Source: Wenzhouxiangella sp. XN24 (GTDB taxonomy: Bacteria > Pseudomonadota > Gammaproteobacteria > Steroidobacterales > XN24). From it: 64,000 bases of DNA. Location of the stretch: positions 186,001-250,000 of the forward strand of contig NZ_JAAMFG010000021.1 of NCBI RefSeq assembly GCF_011064545.1. The letters run 5' to 3'. The first letter of the stretch is position 1. The number at the start of each line of letters is the position of its first letter. Of this stretch, positions 49,832-61,507 are shown one piece after another. The position numbers were made by a program, and so were the translations under genes. The notes below the pieces were generated by a model that worked only from the letters and a program-made list of their open reading frames with translations, was not told where the DNA came from and searched no databases.

Positions 49832-50624
49832 GTCCACCCGCCGGTCCCGGCGCACCGCCAGGCCCCGTTTCGAGTGGCGGTGGCCGGCCCTGCCCGCGTG
49901 GCCGTGGCGCCGGCTCGCAGGCGGCACCGTTATCGCGGCCGCGCTCGTGGCCGGGACCTGGGGCCTGGCGCTGTTGCTGGACCGTCCCATCCGCGCGGTG
50001 ACCGTGCACGGACCGTTCGAGCGGGTCAGCGTGCTGCAGGTCGAAGCGGCGGTCGGCAGCCTGCGCACGGCAGGGTTCCTCGGCGTGCGGCTCGAGCAGT
50101 TGCGCGAACAGATCGTCGCCATCGACTGGGTGGACGACGCGATCGTGCGCCGTCGCTGGCCGGCGGAAATCGAGATCACCGTCATCGAACAGGCCCCCGC
50201 GGCGCGCTGGGGCGACAGCGGCCTGCTGAACACACGCGGCGAGCTGTTCGTGCAGGACGCGCGGCATGTCCCGGCGGAATTGCCGCGCCTCTCCGGGCCG
50301 GAGGGCAGCGAGGCCAGTGTGGCGCGGAAATATCTCGATGCCCGGGCGACGCTGGCCGCGACCGGCTTCCGGCTGCGGGTGCTGGAGCTGGACGAGCGCG
50401 GCTCATGGCGCATCGAGCTGAGCAACGGTGTGGAGCTGCGCCTCGGACGGCAGTCCTTCGAGACACGATTGCGGCGCTTCGCCCGCGTGGCCGCGCCATT
50501 GCTCACACCCCGGGTGGCCGAAGTCGGCTACGTGGACCTGCGCTACAGCCGCGGCTTCGCCGTCGGCTGGCGCGAGCGCGGCGCCGCGGCCGCAAGCAGC
50601 GAGGGACCTACGCACGATGGCTAA
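49815..50624 (+). CDS. ftsQ: Cell division protein FtsQ
   Basis: Bitopic divisome protein of 269 residues linking early and late division proteins. It has a long basic cytoplasmic N-terminus, one membrane helix (about 38-56, LAGGTVIAAALVAGTWGLALLL), a POTRA domain (IRAVTVHGPFERVSVLQVEAAV and on) and an FtsQ beta-domain. I chose ATG 49815 because GGGGAGGGGAC directly precedes it, inside the end of ddl. It overlaps ftsA by eight bases. Confidence 0.95.
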   Translation: MARAAKSTRRSRRTARPRFEWRWPALPAWPWRRLAGGTVIAAALVAGTWGLALLLDRPIRAVTVHGPFERVSVLQVEAAVGSLRTAGFLGVRLEQLREQIVAIDWVDDAIVRRRWPAEIEITVIEQAPAARWGDSGLLNTRGELFVQDARHVPAELPRLSGPEGSEASVARKYLDARATLAATGFRLRVLELDERGSWRIELSNGVELRLGRQSFETRLRRFARVAAPLLTPRVAEVGYVDLRYSRGFAVGWRERGAAAASSEGPTHDG

Positions 50625-51852
50625 GCGCAACGCCAGGGAAACGATCGTCGGACTGGATATCGGCACCTCCAAGGTGGTCGCGATCGTCGGTGAACTCATG
50701 GAGGAAGGCGGGCTGGAGATCATCGGCATCGGCAGTCACCCCTCGCGCGGGCTGAAGAAGGGCGTGGTGGTCAATATCGAGTCCACCGTGCTGTCGATCC
50801 AGCGCGCGGTGGAGGAGGCCGAGCTGATGGCCGGCTGCGAGATCTCCGAGGTCTACGCGGGGATCGCGGGGAGCCACGTGCGCAGCCTCAACTCGCACGG
50901 CATCGTCGCCATCCGCGAGCGCGAAGTGACGCCGGGCGACGTGGACCGGGTGATCGACGCCGCGCGGGCGGTGGCCATTCCGGCCGACCAGAAGATCCTG
51001 CACATCATCCCGCAGGAATTCCTCATCGATCACCAGGAAGGGATCCGCGAGCCGATCGGCATGTCGGGCGTGCGCCTCGAGGCGAAGGTGCACATGGTCA
51101 CCGGCGCCGAGTCCGCCGCGCAGAACATCATCAAGTGCGTGCAGCGCTGCGGCCTGACCGTCGTGGATATCGTGCTCGAACAGCTCGCCTCCAGCCACGC
51201 GGTGCTGTCCGAGGACGAGAAAGAACTCGGCGTCTGCCTGGTGGACATCGGCGGCGGCACCACCGACATCGCGGTGTTCTCCGGCGGCGCGATCCGCCAC
51301 ACGGCGGTGATCCCGATCGCCGGCGACCAGGTGACCAACGACATCGCGGTGTCCATGCGCACGCCGACGCAGTACGCCGAGGAAATCAAGATCCGCTATG
51401 CCTGCGCGCTGTCGCAGCTGGCGAACCCGGACGAGACCATCGAGGTGCCGAGCGTGGGCGACCGGCCGCCGCGGCGCCTCGCGCGCCAGACGCTGGCCGA
51501 GATCGTCGAGCCTCGCTACGAGGAGCTGTTCACGCTGATCCGCAACGAGGTCGCGCGCAGCGGCTTCGACGACATGATCGCGGCCGGCGTGGTGCTCACC
51601 GGCGGCAGTTCGAAGATGGAAGGCGCCATCGAGCTGGCGGAGGAAGTGTTCCACCTGCCGGTGCGCCTCGGCGTGCCGCACGGCGTGACCGGGCTGGCCG
51701 ACGTGGTGCGCAACCCGATCCACGCGACCGGCGTCGGGCTGTTGAAGTACGCGCTGCACGAGATGCAGCACAAGCAAGGAGAGTCGCCGATGAGCGGCGG
51801 AATCAAGGACGTCTGGGCCCGCATGAAAGCGTGGTTCCAGGGCAATTTCTAA
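50617..51852 (+). CDS. ftsA: Cell division protein FtsA
   Basis: Actin-like ATPase of 411 residues that tethers FtsZ to the membrane and recruits later division proteins. The phosphate loops are VGLDIGTSKVVAIVG and LVDIGGGTTDIAVFSGG; the 1C subdomain and GGSSKMEGAIELAEEVF are typical. The C-terminal amphipathic helix WARMKAWFQGNF is the membrane-targeting sequence. It ends 39 bases before ftsZ. Confidence 0.97.
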   Translation: MAKRNARETIVGLDIGTSKVVAIVGELMEEGGLEIIGIGSHPSRGLKKGVVVNIESTVLSIQRAVEEAELMAGCEISEVYAGIAGSHVRSLNSHGIVAIREREVTPGDVDRVIDAARAVAIPADQKILHIIPQEFLIDHQEGIREPIGMSGVRLEAKVHMVTGAESAAQNIIKCVQRCGLTVVDIVLEQLASSHAVLSEDEKELGVCLVDIGGGTTDIAVFSGGAIRHTAVIPIAGDQVTNDIAVSMRTPTQYAEEIKIRYACALSQLANPDETIEVPSVGDRPPRRLARQTLAEIVEPRYEELFTLIRNEVARSGFDDMIAAGVVLTGGSSKMEGAIELAEEVFHLPVRLGVPHGVTGLADVVRNPIHATGVGLLKYALHEMQHKQGESPMSGGIKDVWARMKAWFQGNF

Positions 51853-51891
51853 GTAACACAGGGGCGGGGTTCATCCCCGAGGAGAGCGGTA

Positions 51892-53100
51892 ATGTTCGAA
51901 CTGGTAGACGGATACAACACGAACGCGATCATCAAGGTGATCGGCGTGGGCGGAGGCGGCGGCAACGCCGTGTCCTACATGATGGAATGCGGCATCGACG
52001 GCGTGGAGTTCATCTGCGCCAACACGGACTCGCAGGCGCTGAAGAACTCGCGGGTGAAGTCCGCGATCCAGATCGGCTGCAACATCACCAAGGGGCTTGG
52101 CGCGGGGGCGAACCCGGACCTCGGGCGCCAGGCGGCGATGGAGGATCGCGATCGCATCCAGGAAGCCATCGAGGGCAGCGACATGCTGTTCATCACGGCG
52201 GGCATGGGCGGCGGCACCGGCACGGGCGCGGCGCCGATCGTCGCGCAGGTGGCCAAGGAGCTCGGCATCCTGACGGTGGCGGTCGTGACCAAGCCCTTCG
52301 GCATGGAGGGCCGCAAGCGCCTGGACATCGCGGAGAACGGCATCACCGAGTTGTCCAAGTACGTGGACTCGCTGATCACGATCCCGAACCAGAAGCTGCT
52401 CACGGTGCTGGGCAAGCAGACCACGCTGCTGGACGCCTTCAAGTCGGCCAACCAGGTGCTGCAGGGGGCGGTGCAGGGTATCGCCGAGCTGATCACCCGG
52501 CCCGGCCTGATCAACGTCGACTTCGCCGACGTGCGCACCGTGATGTCCGAGATGGGCATGGCGATGATGGGCACGGGGCGCGGCACCGGCGAGGACCGGG
52601 CGCGCGAGGCCGCCGAAGCGGCGATTTCCAGCCCGCTGCTGGAGGACATCAACCTCGAGGGTGCCAAGGGCATCCTGGTGAACGTCACGGCGGGGATGGA
52701 CCTGTCGATCGGTGAGTTCGACGAGGTCGGCAACGTGGTCAAGGAAAGGGCCTCCGACGACGCCACGGTGGTGATCGGTACGGTCATCGATCCGTCCATG
52801 GAGGGCGAGGTGCGCGTCACGGTCGTCGCCACGGGGCTCGGCGGGGTGGTGCGCCAGCGCGAACCCGAGTTGCGCGTGGCCAGCAGCACCCGCCGCCAGC
52901 CGCGTGTGCGGCAGGGCGTCGGCATCGGACCCGTGAACTACAACGAGCTGGACGCGCCGCCGGTGGTGAGGCGGCGTGCCGAGGAGGTCGAAGAGCAGGA
53001 AGTCGAGGCGCCGAAGCGGGCCGTCGGCCAGAGCTTCGACTACCGGGCCGACCCCGAGATGCTCGATATCCCGGCTTTCCTGCGCCGCCAGGCCGACTGA
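51892..53100 (+). CDS. ftsZ: Cell division protein FtsZ
   Basis: Tubulin-like GTPase of 402 residues that forms the Z ring. The GTP-binding loop GMGGGTGTG spans 104-112; NTDSQAL, the T7-loop region [11 protein letters not shown] and the C-terminal conserved peptide [10 protein letters not shown], which binds FtsA and ZapD, are present. zapD also lies in this window. An uncharged-to-acidic linker (about 320-385) precedes the tail. A strong GAGGAGAGC site lies before ATG 51892, and the gene has its own leader of 39 bases. Confidence 0.98.
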   Translation: MFELVDGYNTNAIIKVIGVGGGGGNAVSYMMECGIDGVEFICANTDSQALKNSRVKSAIQIGCNITKGLGAGANPDLGRQAAMEDRDRIQEAIEGSDMLFITAGMGGGTGTGAAPIVAQVAKELGILTVAVVTKPFGMEGRKRLDIAENGITELSKYVDSLITIPNQKLLTVLGKQTTLLDAFKSANQVLQGAVQGIAELITRPGLINVDFADVRTVMSEMGMAMMGTGRGTGEDRAREAAEAAISSPLLEDINLEGAKGILVNVTAGMDLSIGEFDEVGNVVKERASDDATVVIGTVIDPSMEGEVRVTVVATGLGGVVRQREPELRVASSTRRQPRVRQGVGIGPVNYNELDAPPVVRRRAEEVEEQEVEAPKRAVGQSFDYRADPEMLDIPAFLRRQAD

Positions 53101-53112
53101 GACCGGTACGAT

Positions 53113-53160
53113 GCCTCCCGGGGGAGCCCCGCTCTTCCTCCCCCGGGAGGCGTCCGTTTT
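53113..53160 (+). terminator. Rho-independent terminator after ftsZ
   Basis: A perfect 14-bp stem, GCCTCCCGGGGGAG (53113-53126) with CTCCCCCGGGAGGC (53138-53151), closes an 11-base loop and is followed by GTCCGTTTT. It ends the dcw transcript 13 bases after ftsZ, so lpxC probably has its own promoter in the AT-rich stretch that follows (about 53157-53210). Confidence 0.92.
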
Positions 53161-53319
53161 AGCATTTTGTGAAAATTATGTTACCTTGTCTCGTTAGTTT
53201 GCCCTGAGAAGCGTAACGGCTGGCTGCCTTACGCTCCTTTCATGTGGGCGCACCGAACACGACGGGGCCGTAGCGGCCCCGGCGCTCCGGCCGGGCCGGG
53301 CGCGACACGGAGAGGCGTG

Positions 53320-54225
53320 ATGCTGAAACAGCGGACCCTGAAAAACACTATCCGGGCGACGGGCGTCGGCCTGCACACCGGCGAGAAAGTCCTCATGACG
53401 CTGGGACCGGCCCCGGTCAATTCCGGCATCGTGTTTCGCCGCAGCGACCTGGACCCGGCCCCGCAGATTCGCGCGGACGGCATGCTGGTCGGCGAGACCA
53501 CCCTCGGGACGACCCTCGTGCAGGACGGCGTGCGCGTGGCCACGGTCGAGCACCTGATGTCGGCTTTCGCCGGCCTCGGCATCGACAACGCGACGGTCGA
53601 ACTGTCCGCGACGGAAGTGCCGATCATGGATGGCAGCGCCGGGCCGTTCGTGTTCCTGATCCAGTCCGCCGGGATCGCGGAACAGTCCGCCGCCAAGCGT
53701 TTCATCCGCATCCGCCGGCCGGTGGAGGTCCACGAGGGCGACAAGTGGGCGCGTTTCACCCCCTTCGACGGCTTCAAGGTCAATTTCGAGATCGAATTCG
53801 ATCACCCGGTGTTCAAGCGCCATGCCCAGACTGCCTCGATGGACTTCGGCACGACCTCGTTTCTCCGCGAGATCAGCCGCGCGCGCACCTTCGGCTTCAT
53901 GCGCGACATGGAGTTCCTGCGCTCGATGAACCTCGGTCGCGGCGGCAGCCTCGACAACGCCATCGTGCTCGACGACTACCGGATCCTCAACGACGACGGG
54001 CTGCGCTACGAGAACGAGTTCGTGCGCCACAAGATTCTCGACGCCATCGGCGACCTCTACCTGCTCGGTCACAGCATCATCGGCGAGTTCAGCGGCTACA
54101 AGTCCGGGCACGGCCTGAACAACCAGTTGCTGCGCGAACTGGTGCGCAACGAATCCGCCTGGGAAGAAGTGACCTATGCGGACGAGCGCGACGCGCCCTT
54201 GAGCTTTGCCGCCGCCGCGGCCTGA
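53320..54225 (+). CDS. lpxC: UDP-3-O-acyl-N-acetylglucosamine deacetylase
   Basis: Zinc enzyme for the committed step of lipid A synthesis, 301 residues. Zinc ligands are visible as His78 (TVEHLMSAF), His237 and Asp241 ([14 protein letters not shown]). The catalytic base region [13 protein letters not shown] is conserved, as is the late-domain [18 protein letters not shown] 53320 has GGAGAGG upstream; GTG 53317 is an adjacent alternative. The enteric regulation of LpxC by FtsH needs a specific C-terminal tail; this one ends in SFAAAAA, an alanine-rich, nonpolar end comparable in character. Confidence 0.96.
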   Translation: MLKQRTLKNTIRATGVGLHTGEKVLMTLGPAPVNSGIVFRRSDLDPAPQIRADGMLVGETTLGTTLVQDGVRVATVEHLMSAFAGLGIDNATVELSATEVPIMDGSAGPFVFLIQSAGIAEQSAAKRFIRIRRPVEVHEGDKWARFTPFDGFKVNFEIEFDHPVFKRHAQTASMDFGTTSFLREISRARTFGFMRDMEFLRSMNLGRGGSLDNAIVLDDYRILNDDGLRYENEFVRHKILDAIGDLYLLGHSIIGEFSGYKSGHGLNNQLLRELVRNESAWEEVTYADERDAPLSFAAAAA

Positions 54226-54229
54226 GCCT

Positions 54230-54295
54230 GATCGCCGCGGCTCGGCGGGCGGGCCGGACCTCGATCGCCGCAGCTCAGCGCGTCGGCCGGACCTT
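54230..54295. repeat. 33-bp imperfect tandem duplication
   Basis: Two adjacent 33-base units (54230-54262 and 54263-54295), both starting GATCGCCGC and ending GCCGGACCT, match at 27 of 33 positions. The second copy contains the dciA stop codon and last residues; the first lies in the gap to lpxC. It looks like a local duplication of the dciA 3' end. Confidence 0.75.
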
Positions 54296-54730
54296 GACGT
54301 GCACGCGGGTCACGGCGCCGTCGTAACGCGGCGCGAGGCGCGCGACGAGCTCCGGGGCATGAAAACGAATGCGGGTCGCCCAGGCGGCGCTGTCGGCCAG
54401 GATCACGACGGTATGCTCGTGCAGGACGGCGCCGGTGACGTGGGCCGCCAGTTCATCCGGCAACAGGGTACGCACGCGGGCATCGAGCTCGCCCGCCTCC
54501 CGGGCCCTCAGGACGAGCTGCGACAGGTCGTTTCCGGCCAGCAAGTCCTTGAGCTGCTTGGGTTCTCCGCGAGTGATGTGGTTTTCCCCGAGTTGAGTGA
54601 GCGGTGATTTTGCGGCATAGTGGCTAAGCTTGTAAAAGGCAAAGGCGTCGAGAGGCGCCGGCGCAAAGCCACCGGTCTGAGGTTTCCGGTCCTGGTGGGC
54701 CGGACTGGCGACAGCGGAGCTGCCGAGCAT
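54275..54730 (-). CDS. dciA: DUF721 / DciA-family replicative helicase loader
   Basis: A protein of about 151 residues of the DUF721 family; DciA recruits the DnaB helicase in bacteria without DnaC. The C-terminal ~95 residues carry the family pattern: LSQLVLRAREAGELDARVRTLLPDEL-type helix, then GAVLHEHTVVILADSAAWATRIRF and a final strand with RVHVKV. I read the start as ATG 54730, but no good ribosome-binding site precedes it and the first ~40 residues are not conserved, so the start is uncertain. In E. coli the position between lpxC and secA holds secM; here, as in Pseudomonas, it holds this gene on the opposite strand. Confidence 0.85.
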   Translation of the reverse strand: MLGSSAVASPAHQDRKPQTGGFAPAPLDAFAFYKLSHYAAKSPLTQLGENHITRGEPKQLKDLLAGNDLSQLVLRAREAGELDARVRTLLPDELAAHVTGAVLHEHTVVILADSAAWATRIRFHAPELVARLAPRYDGAVTRVHVKVRPTR

Positions 54731-54817
54731 GACTGAACGAAAAACCAGCAACATACCTGGCCGAAACCGGTTCGCCGGACGCCCGTTGCCTGTCGTCCCG
54801 TCCCCCGGGAGGCGGTC

Positions 54818-55723
54818 GTGAACCTGCTGGTATTCACTTCCCGCACCGGACGCACCCGCCAGGTTCCCCTGAGCCCGCGACCCGTGCTGCTGGTTTCCCT
54901 GGCTGTTCTCGCGCTCGTGTTCGTGGCGGGCCTCCTGGCCGGCCGCATTTCCCAGCCCGAAGAAGAGCCGGCGATCATCGCCGAGCTGCGCGCCACCCTC
55001 GAGGCCCAGCAGGACGAACTCGCCGCCATCCGCGACCAGTCCGGACGCAATCTCGACGCGCTGGCCATCCGCCTCGGCCAGCTGTCCGCCCACATCACCC
55101 GCCTGGACGCCCTCGGGCAGCGCCTCGTGACCATGGCGGATCTCGAGGACGGCGAGTTCAATTTCGGCTCCATGCCGCCGCAGGGCGGGCCCGACCCGGT
55201 CGAGGACGCGGCCTCGCTGCGCTCCGGCGAGATCTCCGTGCTGCTCGACGAGCTCGAGTACCAGATCGCGGATCGCACCCGCCAGCTCGACGTACTCGAG
55301 GCGCTGCTGTTCAACCGCCGCCTCAACGATGAAGTCCGCCTCGAGGGGCGTCCCATTCGCGGCGGCTGGACCTCTTCGGGCTACGGCTATCGCACCGATC
55401 CGTTCACCGGCAAGCGCGCCTTCCACAGCGGGCTCGATTTCGTCAGCCCGGCGGGCAGTGACGTGCTGGCGATCGCCGCGGGCGTCGTCACTTTCTCCGG
55501 CAAGCGCGCCAACTACGGTTACCTGATCGAGATCGATCACGGCAACGGCCTCGTCACCCGCTACGGCCATAACACCGAAAACCTGGTGACGGTCGGCGAC
55601 GCCGTGAAGAAGGGCGAGGTGATCGCCCTGGTGGGTTCGACCGGCCGCTCGACCGCGCCCCACGTTCACCTGGAAGTGATCGAGAACGGCCGGCACGTCA
55701 ATCCGCGCCAGTACCTGAAGTGA
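54818..55723 (+). CDS. M23-family peptidase with membrane anchor
   Basis: A 301-residue bitopic protein with an N-terminal membrane helix (about 21-42), a coiled-coil region (about 48-95) and a C-terminal LytM/M23 domain (about 185-290). Zinc-site motifs are intact: the HSGLDF segment with His and Asp, and HVHLEV near the end with the two histidines, so it should be an active endopeptidase cleaving peptidoglycan cross-links. The start is GTG 54818 with GGGAGGCGG upstream. It lies between dciA and secA, a position kept in Pseudomonas. It is not EnvC or NlpD by domain layout. Confidence 0.92.
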   Translation: MNLLVFTSRTGRTRQVPLSPRPVLLVSLAVLALVFVAGLLAGRISQPEEEPAIIAELRATLEAQQDELAAIRDQSGRNLDALAIRLGQLSAHITRLDALGQRLVTMADLEDGEFNFGSMPPQGGPDPVEDAASLRSGEISVLLDELEYQIADRTRQLDVLEALLFNRRLNDEVRLEGRPIRGGWTSSGYGYRTDPFTGKRAFHSGLDFVSPAGSDVLAIAAGVVTFSGKRANYGYLIEIDHGNGLVTRYGHNTENLVTVGDAVKKGEVIALVGSTGRSTAPHVHLEVIENGRHVNPRQYLK

Positions 55724-55764
55724 CGCCGCGAGGCGCCGACGCGCGCGGTTTCGGCGGCCGGCAG

Positions 55765-55793
55765 TTTCCCCCTTGGGCTCGAGGCCGTAAAAT
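55765..55793 (+). promoter_or_regulatory. Possible secA promoter
   Basis: TTTCCC (55765-55770) and TAAAAT (55788-55793) are 17 bases apart. The -10 is good (five of six), the -35 poor. It lies about 95 bases upstream of the secA GTG, in the only AT-rich patch of the intergenic region. Confidence 0.4.
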
Positions 55794-55811
55794 ACGCGGT
55801 CTTTGAGCGTC

Positions 55812-55830
55812 GGCGGCGCCCGTCGCCGCC
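55812..55830 (+). other. Hairpin in the secA leader
   Basis: GGCGGCG (55812-55818) pairs with CGCCGCC (55824-55830) around a five-base loop, about 60 bases before the secA start. It has no T-run. In enterics secA translation is controlled by secM; no secM-like frame is visible here, so this leader structure is a candidate for a different control, by inference only. Confidence 0.4.
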
Positions 55831-55888
55831 AGCCACAGAATCTTTTCACGGGCGCCCGCGCCGCGAGCGTGCCCCGAGGTATCCAGCA

Positions 55889-58644
<2,756 letters not shown>

Positions 58645-58648
<4 letters not shown>

Positions 58649-59691
58649 GCTCCGCGCGACCGCGTATCCACGTGGTGGCTGCCGTCCTGGCCAGGGCGGA
58701 CGGCCGCGTGCTGATCGCCCAACGGCCGGCCGGCAAGCCCATGGCCGGCGCCTGGGAGTTTCCCGGCGGCAAGCTCGATCCCGGCGAGGAGCGCTTCGCC
58801 GGGCTCGCGCGCGAGCTCGACGAGGAGCTCGGCGTGCAGGTCGAGGCTGCGCGCCCCCTGATCCGCTACGTGCACAGTTACCCGGAGCGGGACGTCGATC
58901 TCGACACCTGGCGGGTGACGCGCTGGCACGGCGAGCCGCGTGGGCTCGAGGGCCAGGCGCTGGACTGGCGCGCGCCGGACACGCTGGCGGCTAGGGACAC
59001 GCTGGGCGCCGGGGACACGCTGGCCACGATGGGACTGCTGCCGGCGGACGCGGCAATCGTCTCGGCGCTGCGCCTGCCCAGCCTGCTGTCCGTCACGCCC
59101 CCGGCCGCGCCCGATGGGGAGGCGGCGTTCCTCGACGCGCTGGAGACGGCAGCGGGAAGCGCGCCGTTGATCTGCCTGCGCCGCCCGGACCTGGAGCCCG
59201 CGGCCCTGCTCGAACTGGCGGCCGGTGCGGCATGCCGGATCGAGGACACGGGCGCCCGGTTGCTGCTGCACGGCGAGCCGGCGGCGCTCGCGCCGCTGTT
59301 GCTGGAGCCACCGGCGGCGTTGCGCGCGCGGCTCGGCGACGCGATCGCGGGCTTGCACGTCCCCGCGCGCAGCCTGGCAGGCCTGTCCGCGCGGCCCGTG
59401 CCGGCTTCGTTGTGGTTCGGCGCCTCCTGCCACGACGCAGCGGAGCTGGAAGCGGCCCGGAGTGCGGGCGCCGATTACGCGTTCCTCGGGCCCGTGCAGC
59501 CGACGGCCAGCCATCCCGGCGCTCCGGGGATCGGCTGGCCGGCATTCACGGCCGCCGTGGAGCCGCTGGCGATGCCGGTCTACGCGATCGGGGGGCTAGG
59601 GCCGCAGGATCTCGACGAGGCCTGGCAGGGTGGTGCGCAGGGAGTAGCGGCGATCCGGGGCTTGTGGCCGGGGAGGCCTGCAGATTCATAG
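58645..59691 (+). CDS. Nudix (MutT) hydrolase fused to a thiamine-phosphate-synthase-like domain
   Basis: A two-domain protein of about 348 residues. The N-terminal half is a MutT-like Nudix hydrolase with a complete Nudix box ([23 protein letters not shown], from GGK), expected to remove 8-oxo-dGTP. The C-terminal half (about 155-345) resembles ThiE, with [40 protein letters not shown] and YAIGGL. This fusion is known in pseudomonads and relatives; the ThiE-like half has no proven role there. The first beta-strand ([11 protein letters not shown]) requires a start before GTG 58672. The only candidate close by is CTG 58645, overlapping the secA stop as CTGA. GTG 58672 would cut into that strand, so the start is uncertain. 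Confidence 0.88.
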
Positions 59692-59732
59692 TCGGTCTCG
59701 GCCCTGGCGAGAACGTCACCGAGGAATCGAAC

Positions 59733-59745
59733 GCCGCGAAGCGGC
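59733..59745. other. Small hairpin between convergent genes
   Basis: GCCGC and GCGGC with a GAA loop lie immediately beyond the yacG stop, between it and the convergent MutT-ThiE gene. There is no T-run, so a role as a two-way transcription stop is only possible. Confidence 0.3.
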
Positions 59746-59748
59746 CCG

Positions 59749-59958
59749 TCAATCCCGTCGGCGATCGTCCGGCAGGTCGAGCTCGCCCTCGATGTCGCTG
59801 CCGCCGTCCCCATGGGCGTCGCCGGGAATGGCGTGCTCCTCGCTGAACCACTGGCCCAGGTCGATGAGCCGGCAGCGCTCGCTGCAGAACGGCCGCCAGC
59901 GCGCCGCCGGCGACCAGGTGACACGCTTGCCGCAATGCGGACAGGAGACTTCGTGCAT
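59749..59958 (-). CDS. yacG: DNA gyrase inhibitor YacG, zinc-binding
   Basis: A 69-residue zinc-ribbon protein. The four zinc ligands are Cys6, Cys9, Cys25 and Cys29 (CPHC and CSERC), and the family core [18 protein letters not shown] is present. E. coli YacG binds GyrB and blocks its DNA binding. The tail is long and acidic ([15 protein letters not shown]). I chose ATG 59958 ([11 protein letters not shown]), eight bases after the zapD stop. It is the last gene of pilB-pilC-pilD-coaE-zapD-yacG, an arrangement shared by many gammaproteobacteria. Confidence 0.94.
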   Translation of the reverse strand: MHEVSCPHCGKRVTWSPAARWRPFCSERCRLIDLGQWFSEEHAIPGDAHGDGGSDIEGELDLPDDRRRD

Positions 59959-59966
59959 GACGCGGC

Positions 59967-60770
59967 TCAGCAGCAGGTCAGGTCGAAGCTGACGTTCTCG
60001 GTGACCTGCACGGGCCGCTGCTCCGGGCCCGACCAGGTCAGGAAGCGCACGGTGACGCGGTGCTGGCCGCCGCTGATCTCCGGGTAACAGCCCGTGCCGG
60101 CGGGCAGCGTGATGCGCACCAGCTGGCAACCCATCGAGCGGTCGATCTGGTGCTGGAACATGCCGCCCGGGGCCGTCTCGGGACGGCCCGGCGAAGATTC
60201 GCGCGTGAGCCAGAGCAGCTGGCCGATGGCGTCGCACAGCGGCTTGAGATGACGGAACCAGGCCTGGAAGTCCTCGTAGCGCTGCGTCTCGGGCAGGTTC
60301 AGCCAGTGCTTGAAGTCCGGCAGGTCGAATTCGCAGGTGCCGCCGGGAATCGCGCTGCGATGACGGATCGAGGCGAGGAACTCGGAGTCCTTGAGCGGCT
60401 GGGTGTAGTTGGCGCCGCAGGTGCCGAGTTGTGCGCGCAGCTGCGAAATGCGCTCCAGCAAGGCATCGAGCCGGCTGCGATCCACGCCCGGGCGGCTGGC
60501 GAAGCCGGTGAGCAGGGTCGCGTGGCGCTCGAGGTCCTTCAGCGCCTCGCCGCGCACGTCGCCGCGGGTGACGATCGCGAGGATCTCGATGAGGCTGCCC
60601 ATGGCCGCGCGGCTCGCCCAGGCGGAGGGCTGGCGCGCATGATGCTGGGCCTGGCGCGCAAGAAACTCGATGCGCAGGAAAGTCCGCATCCGCTCGGTGA
60701 GCGGCTGTTCATAGACGATCGTGTCCCGGGCGGGCTGCGAGGCCGGGGCATTCGCCGTGCCTTGGTTCAT
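59967..60770 (-). CDS. zapD: Cell division protein ZapD
   Basis: FtsZ-bundling protein of 267 residues that binds the FtsZ C-terminal peptide and cross-links filaments. It starts [12 protein letters not shown] and has the family's [18 protein letters not shown] helix, an alpha-helical domain (to about 175) and a beta-domain ending [10 protein letters not shown], typical of ZapD/YacF. I chose ATG 60770; an in-frame start at 60800 would add ten residues. It sits between coaE and yacG as usual. Confidence 0.94.
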   Translation of the reverse strand: MNQGTANAPASQPARDTIVYEQPLTERMRTFLRIEFLARQAQHHARQPSAWASRAAMGSLIEILAIVTRGDVRGEALKDLERHATLLTGFASRPGVDRSRLDALLERISQLRAQLGTCGANYTQPLKDSEFLASIRHRSAIPGGTCEFDLPDFKHWLNLPETQRYEDFQAWFRHLKPLCDAIGQLLWLTRESSPGRPETAPGGMFQHQIDRSMGCQLVRITLPAGTGCYPEISGGQHRVTVRFLTWSGPEQRPVQVTENVSFDLTCC

Positions 60771-60846
60771 CGCGCGATTCTGTACGATGCTGCGCGGCAC
60801 CGCAAACGTTGCGTGGCCAACGCGGCGCCGTCAACGGGTCCCGGGC

Positions 60847-61503
60847 TCAAGGCAGGCGCAGCCCCGGCGGGTCGTGCTCTGCGCCGGCGGCCATTTCGCG
60901 GTACAGGGCGTCGAGCGTGTCCACGGCGGCGGCCAGGCGCTCCGGCGGACCGTCGTTGACGATGACGTCGTCGGCCGCCGCGAGGCGCTGTTCCCGCGTC
61001 GCCTGGCTGGCCAGGATCGCGCGCGCCAGGGTCTCGTCCCCGCCGTCGCGCGCCAGCAGGCGCTCCAGCTGGGTTTCGGCCGGGCAATCCACCACGAGCA
61101 CACGGTCCGGCCAGTCGGCGAGGCCGAACTCCACGAGCAGGGGCGCGACGATGACCTGGTACGGCCCGCCGGCGGCTTCGGCGTGCGCCACGGCCGCGGC
61201 GAAAATCCGCGGATGCAGCATGGCCTCGAGCCGCTTGCGCGCCGGCGGGTCGTGAAACACCCGCGCGCGCAGCCGCGCCCGGTCCAGCGTCCCGTCGGCG
61301 GCCAGCACCTCGGTGCCGAAGGCCGCGACGATCTCCGCGAGGCCCGGTTCCCCCGGCGCCACGACTTCGCGCGCCACCTGGTCGAGGTCGATGACCGGCA
61401 CGCCGTGCGCGCCGAACAGCCGGGCCACGGTCGATTTACCGCTGGCGATGCCGCCCGTCAGGCCGATGCGGATGCGCTGGTCACGGAACTCCGGTGCGCG
61501 CAT
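60847..61503 (-). CDS. coaE: Dephospho-CoA kinase
   Basis: Last step of coenzyme A synthesis, phosphorylating the ribose 3'-hydroxyl of dephospho-CoA. It has 218 residues. The P-loop TGGIASGKST is at 16-25; DLDQVAREVV, HPRIFAAA and the lid region VDCPAETQLERLLARDG match the family. It starts five bases after pilD ends, within the pil-coaE-zapD-yacG run. Confidence 0.96.
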   Translation of the reverse strand: MRAPEFRDQRIRIGLTGGIASGKSTVARLFGAHGVPVIDLDQVAREVVAPGEPGLAEIVAAFGTEVLAADGTLDRARLRARVFHDPPARKRLEAMLHPRIFAAAVAHAEAAGGPYQVIVAPLLVEFGLADWPDRVLVVDCPAETQLERLLARDGGDETLARAILASQATREQRLAAADDVIVNDGPPERLAAAVDTLDALYREMAAGAEHDPPGLRLP

Positions 61504-61507
61504 CAGT

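Noticed and set aside
53101-53319. A specific lpxC promoter after the ftsZ terminator
   Set aside because: The region is AT-rich and probably holds one, but no hexamer pair with proper spacing is clear enough to place.
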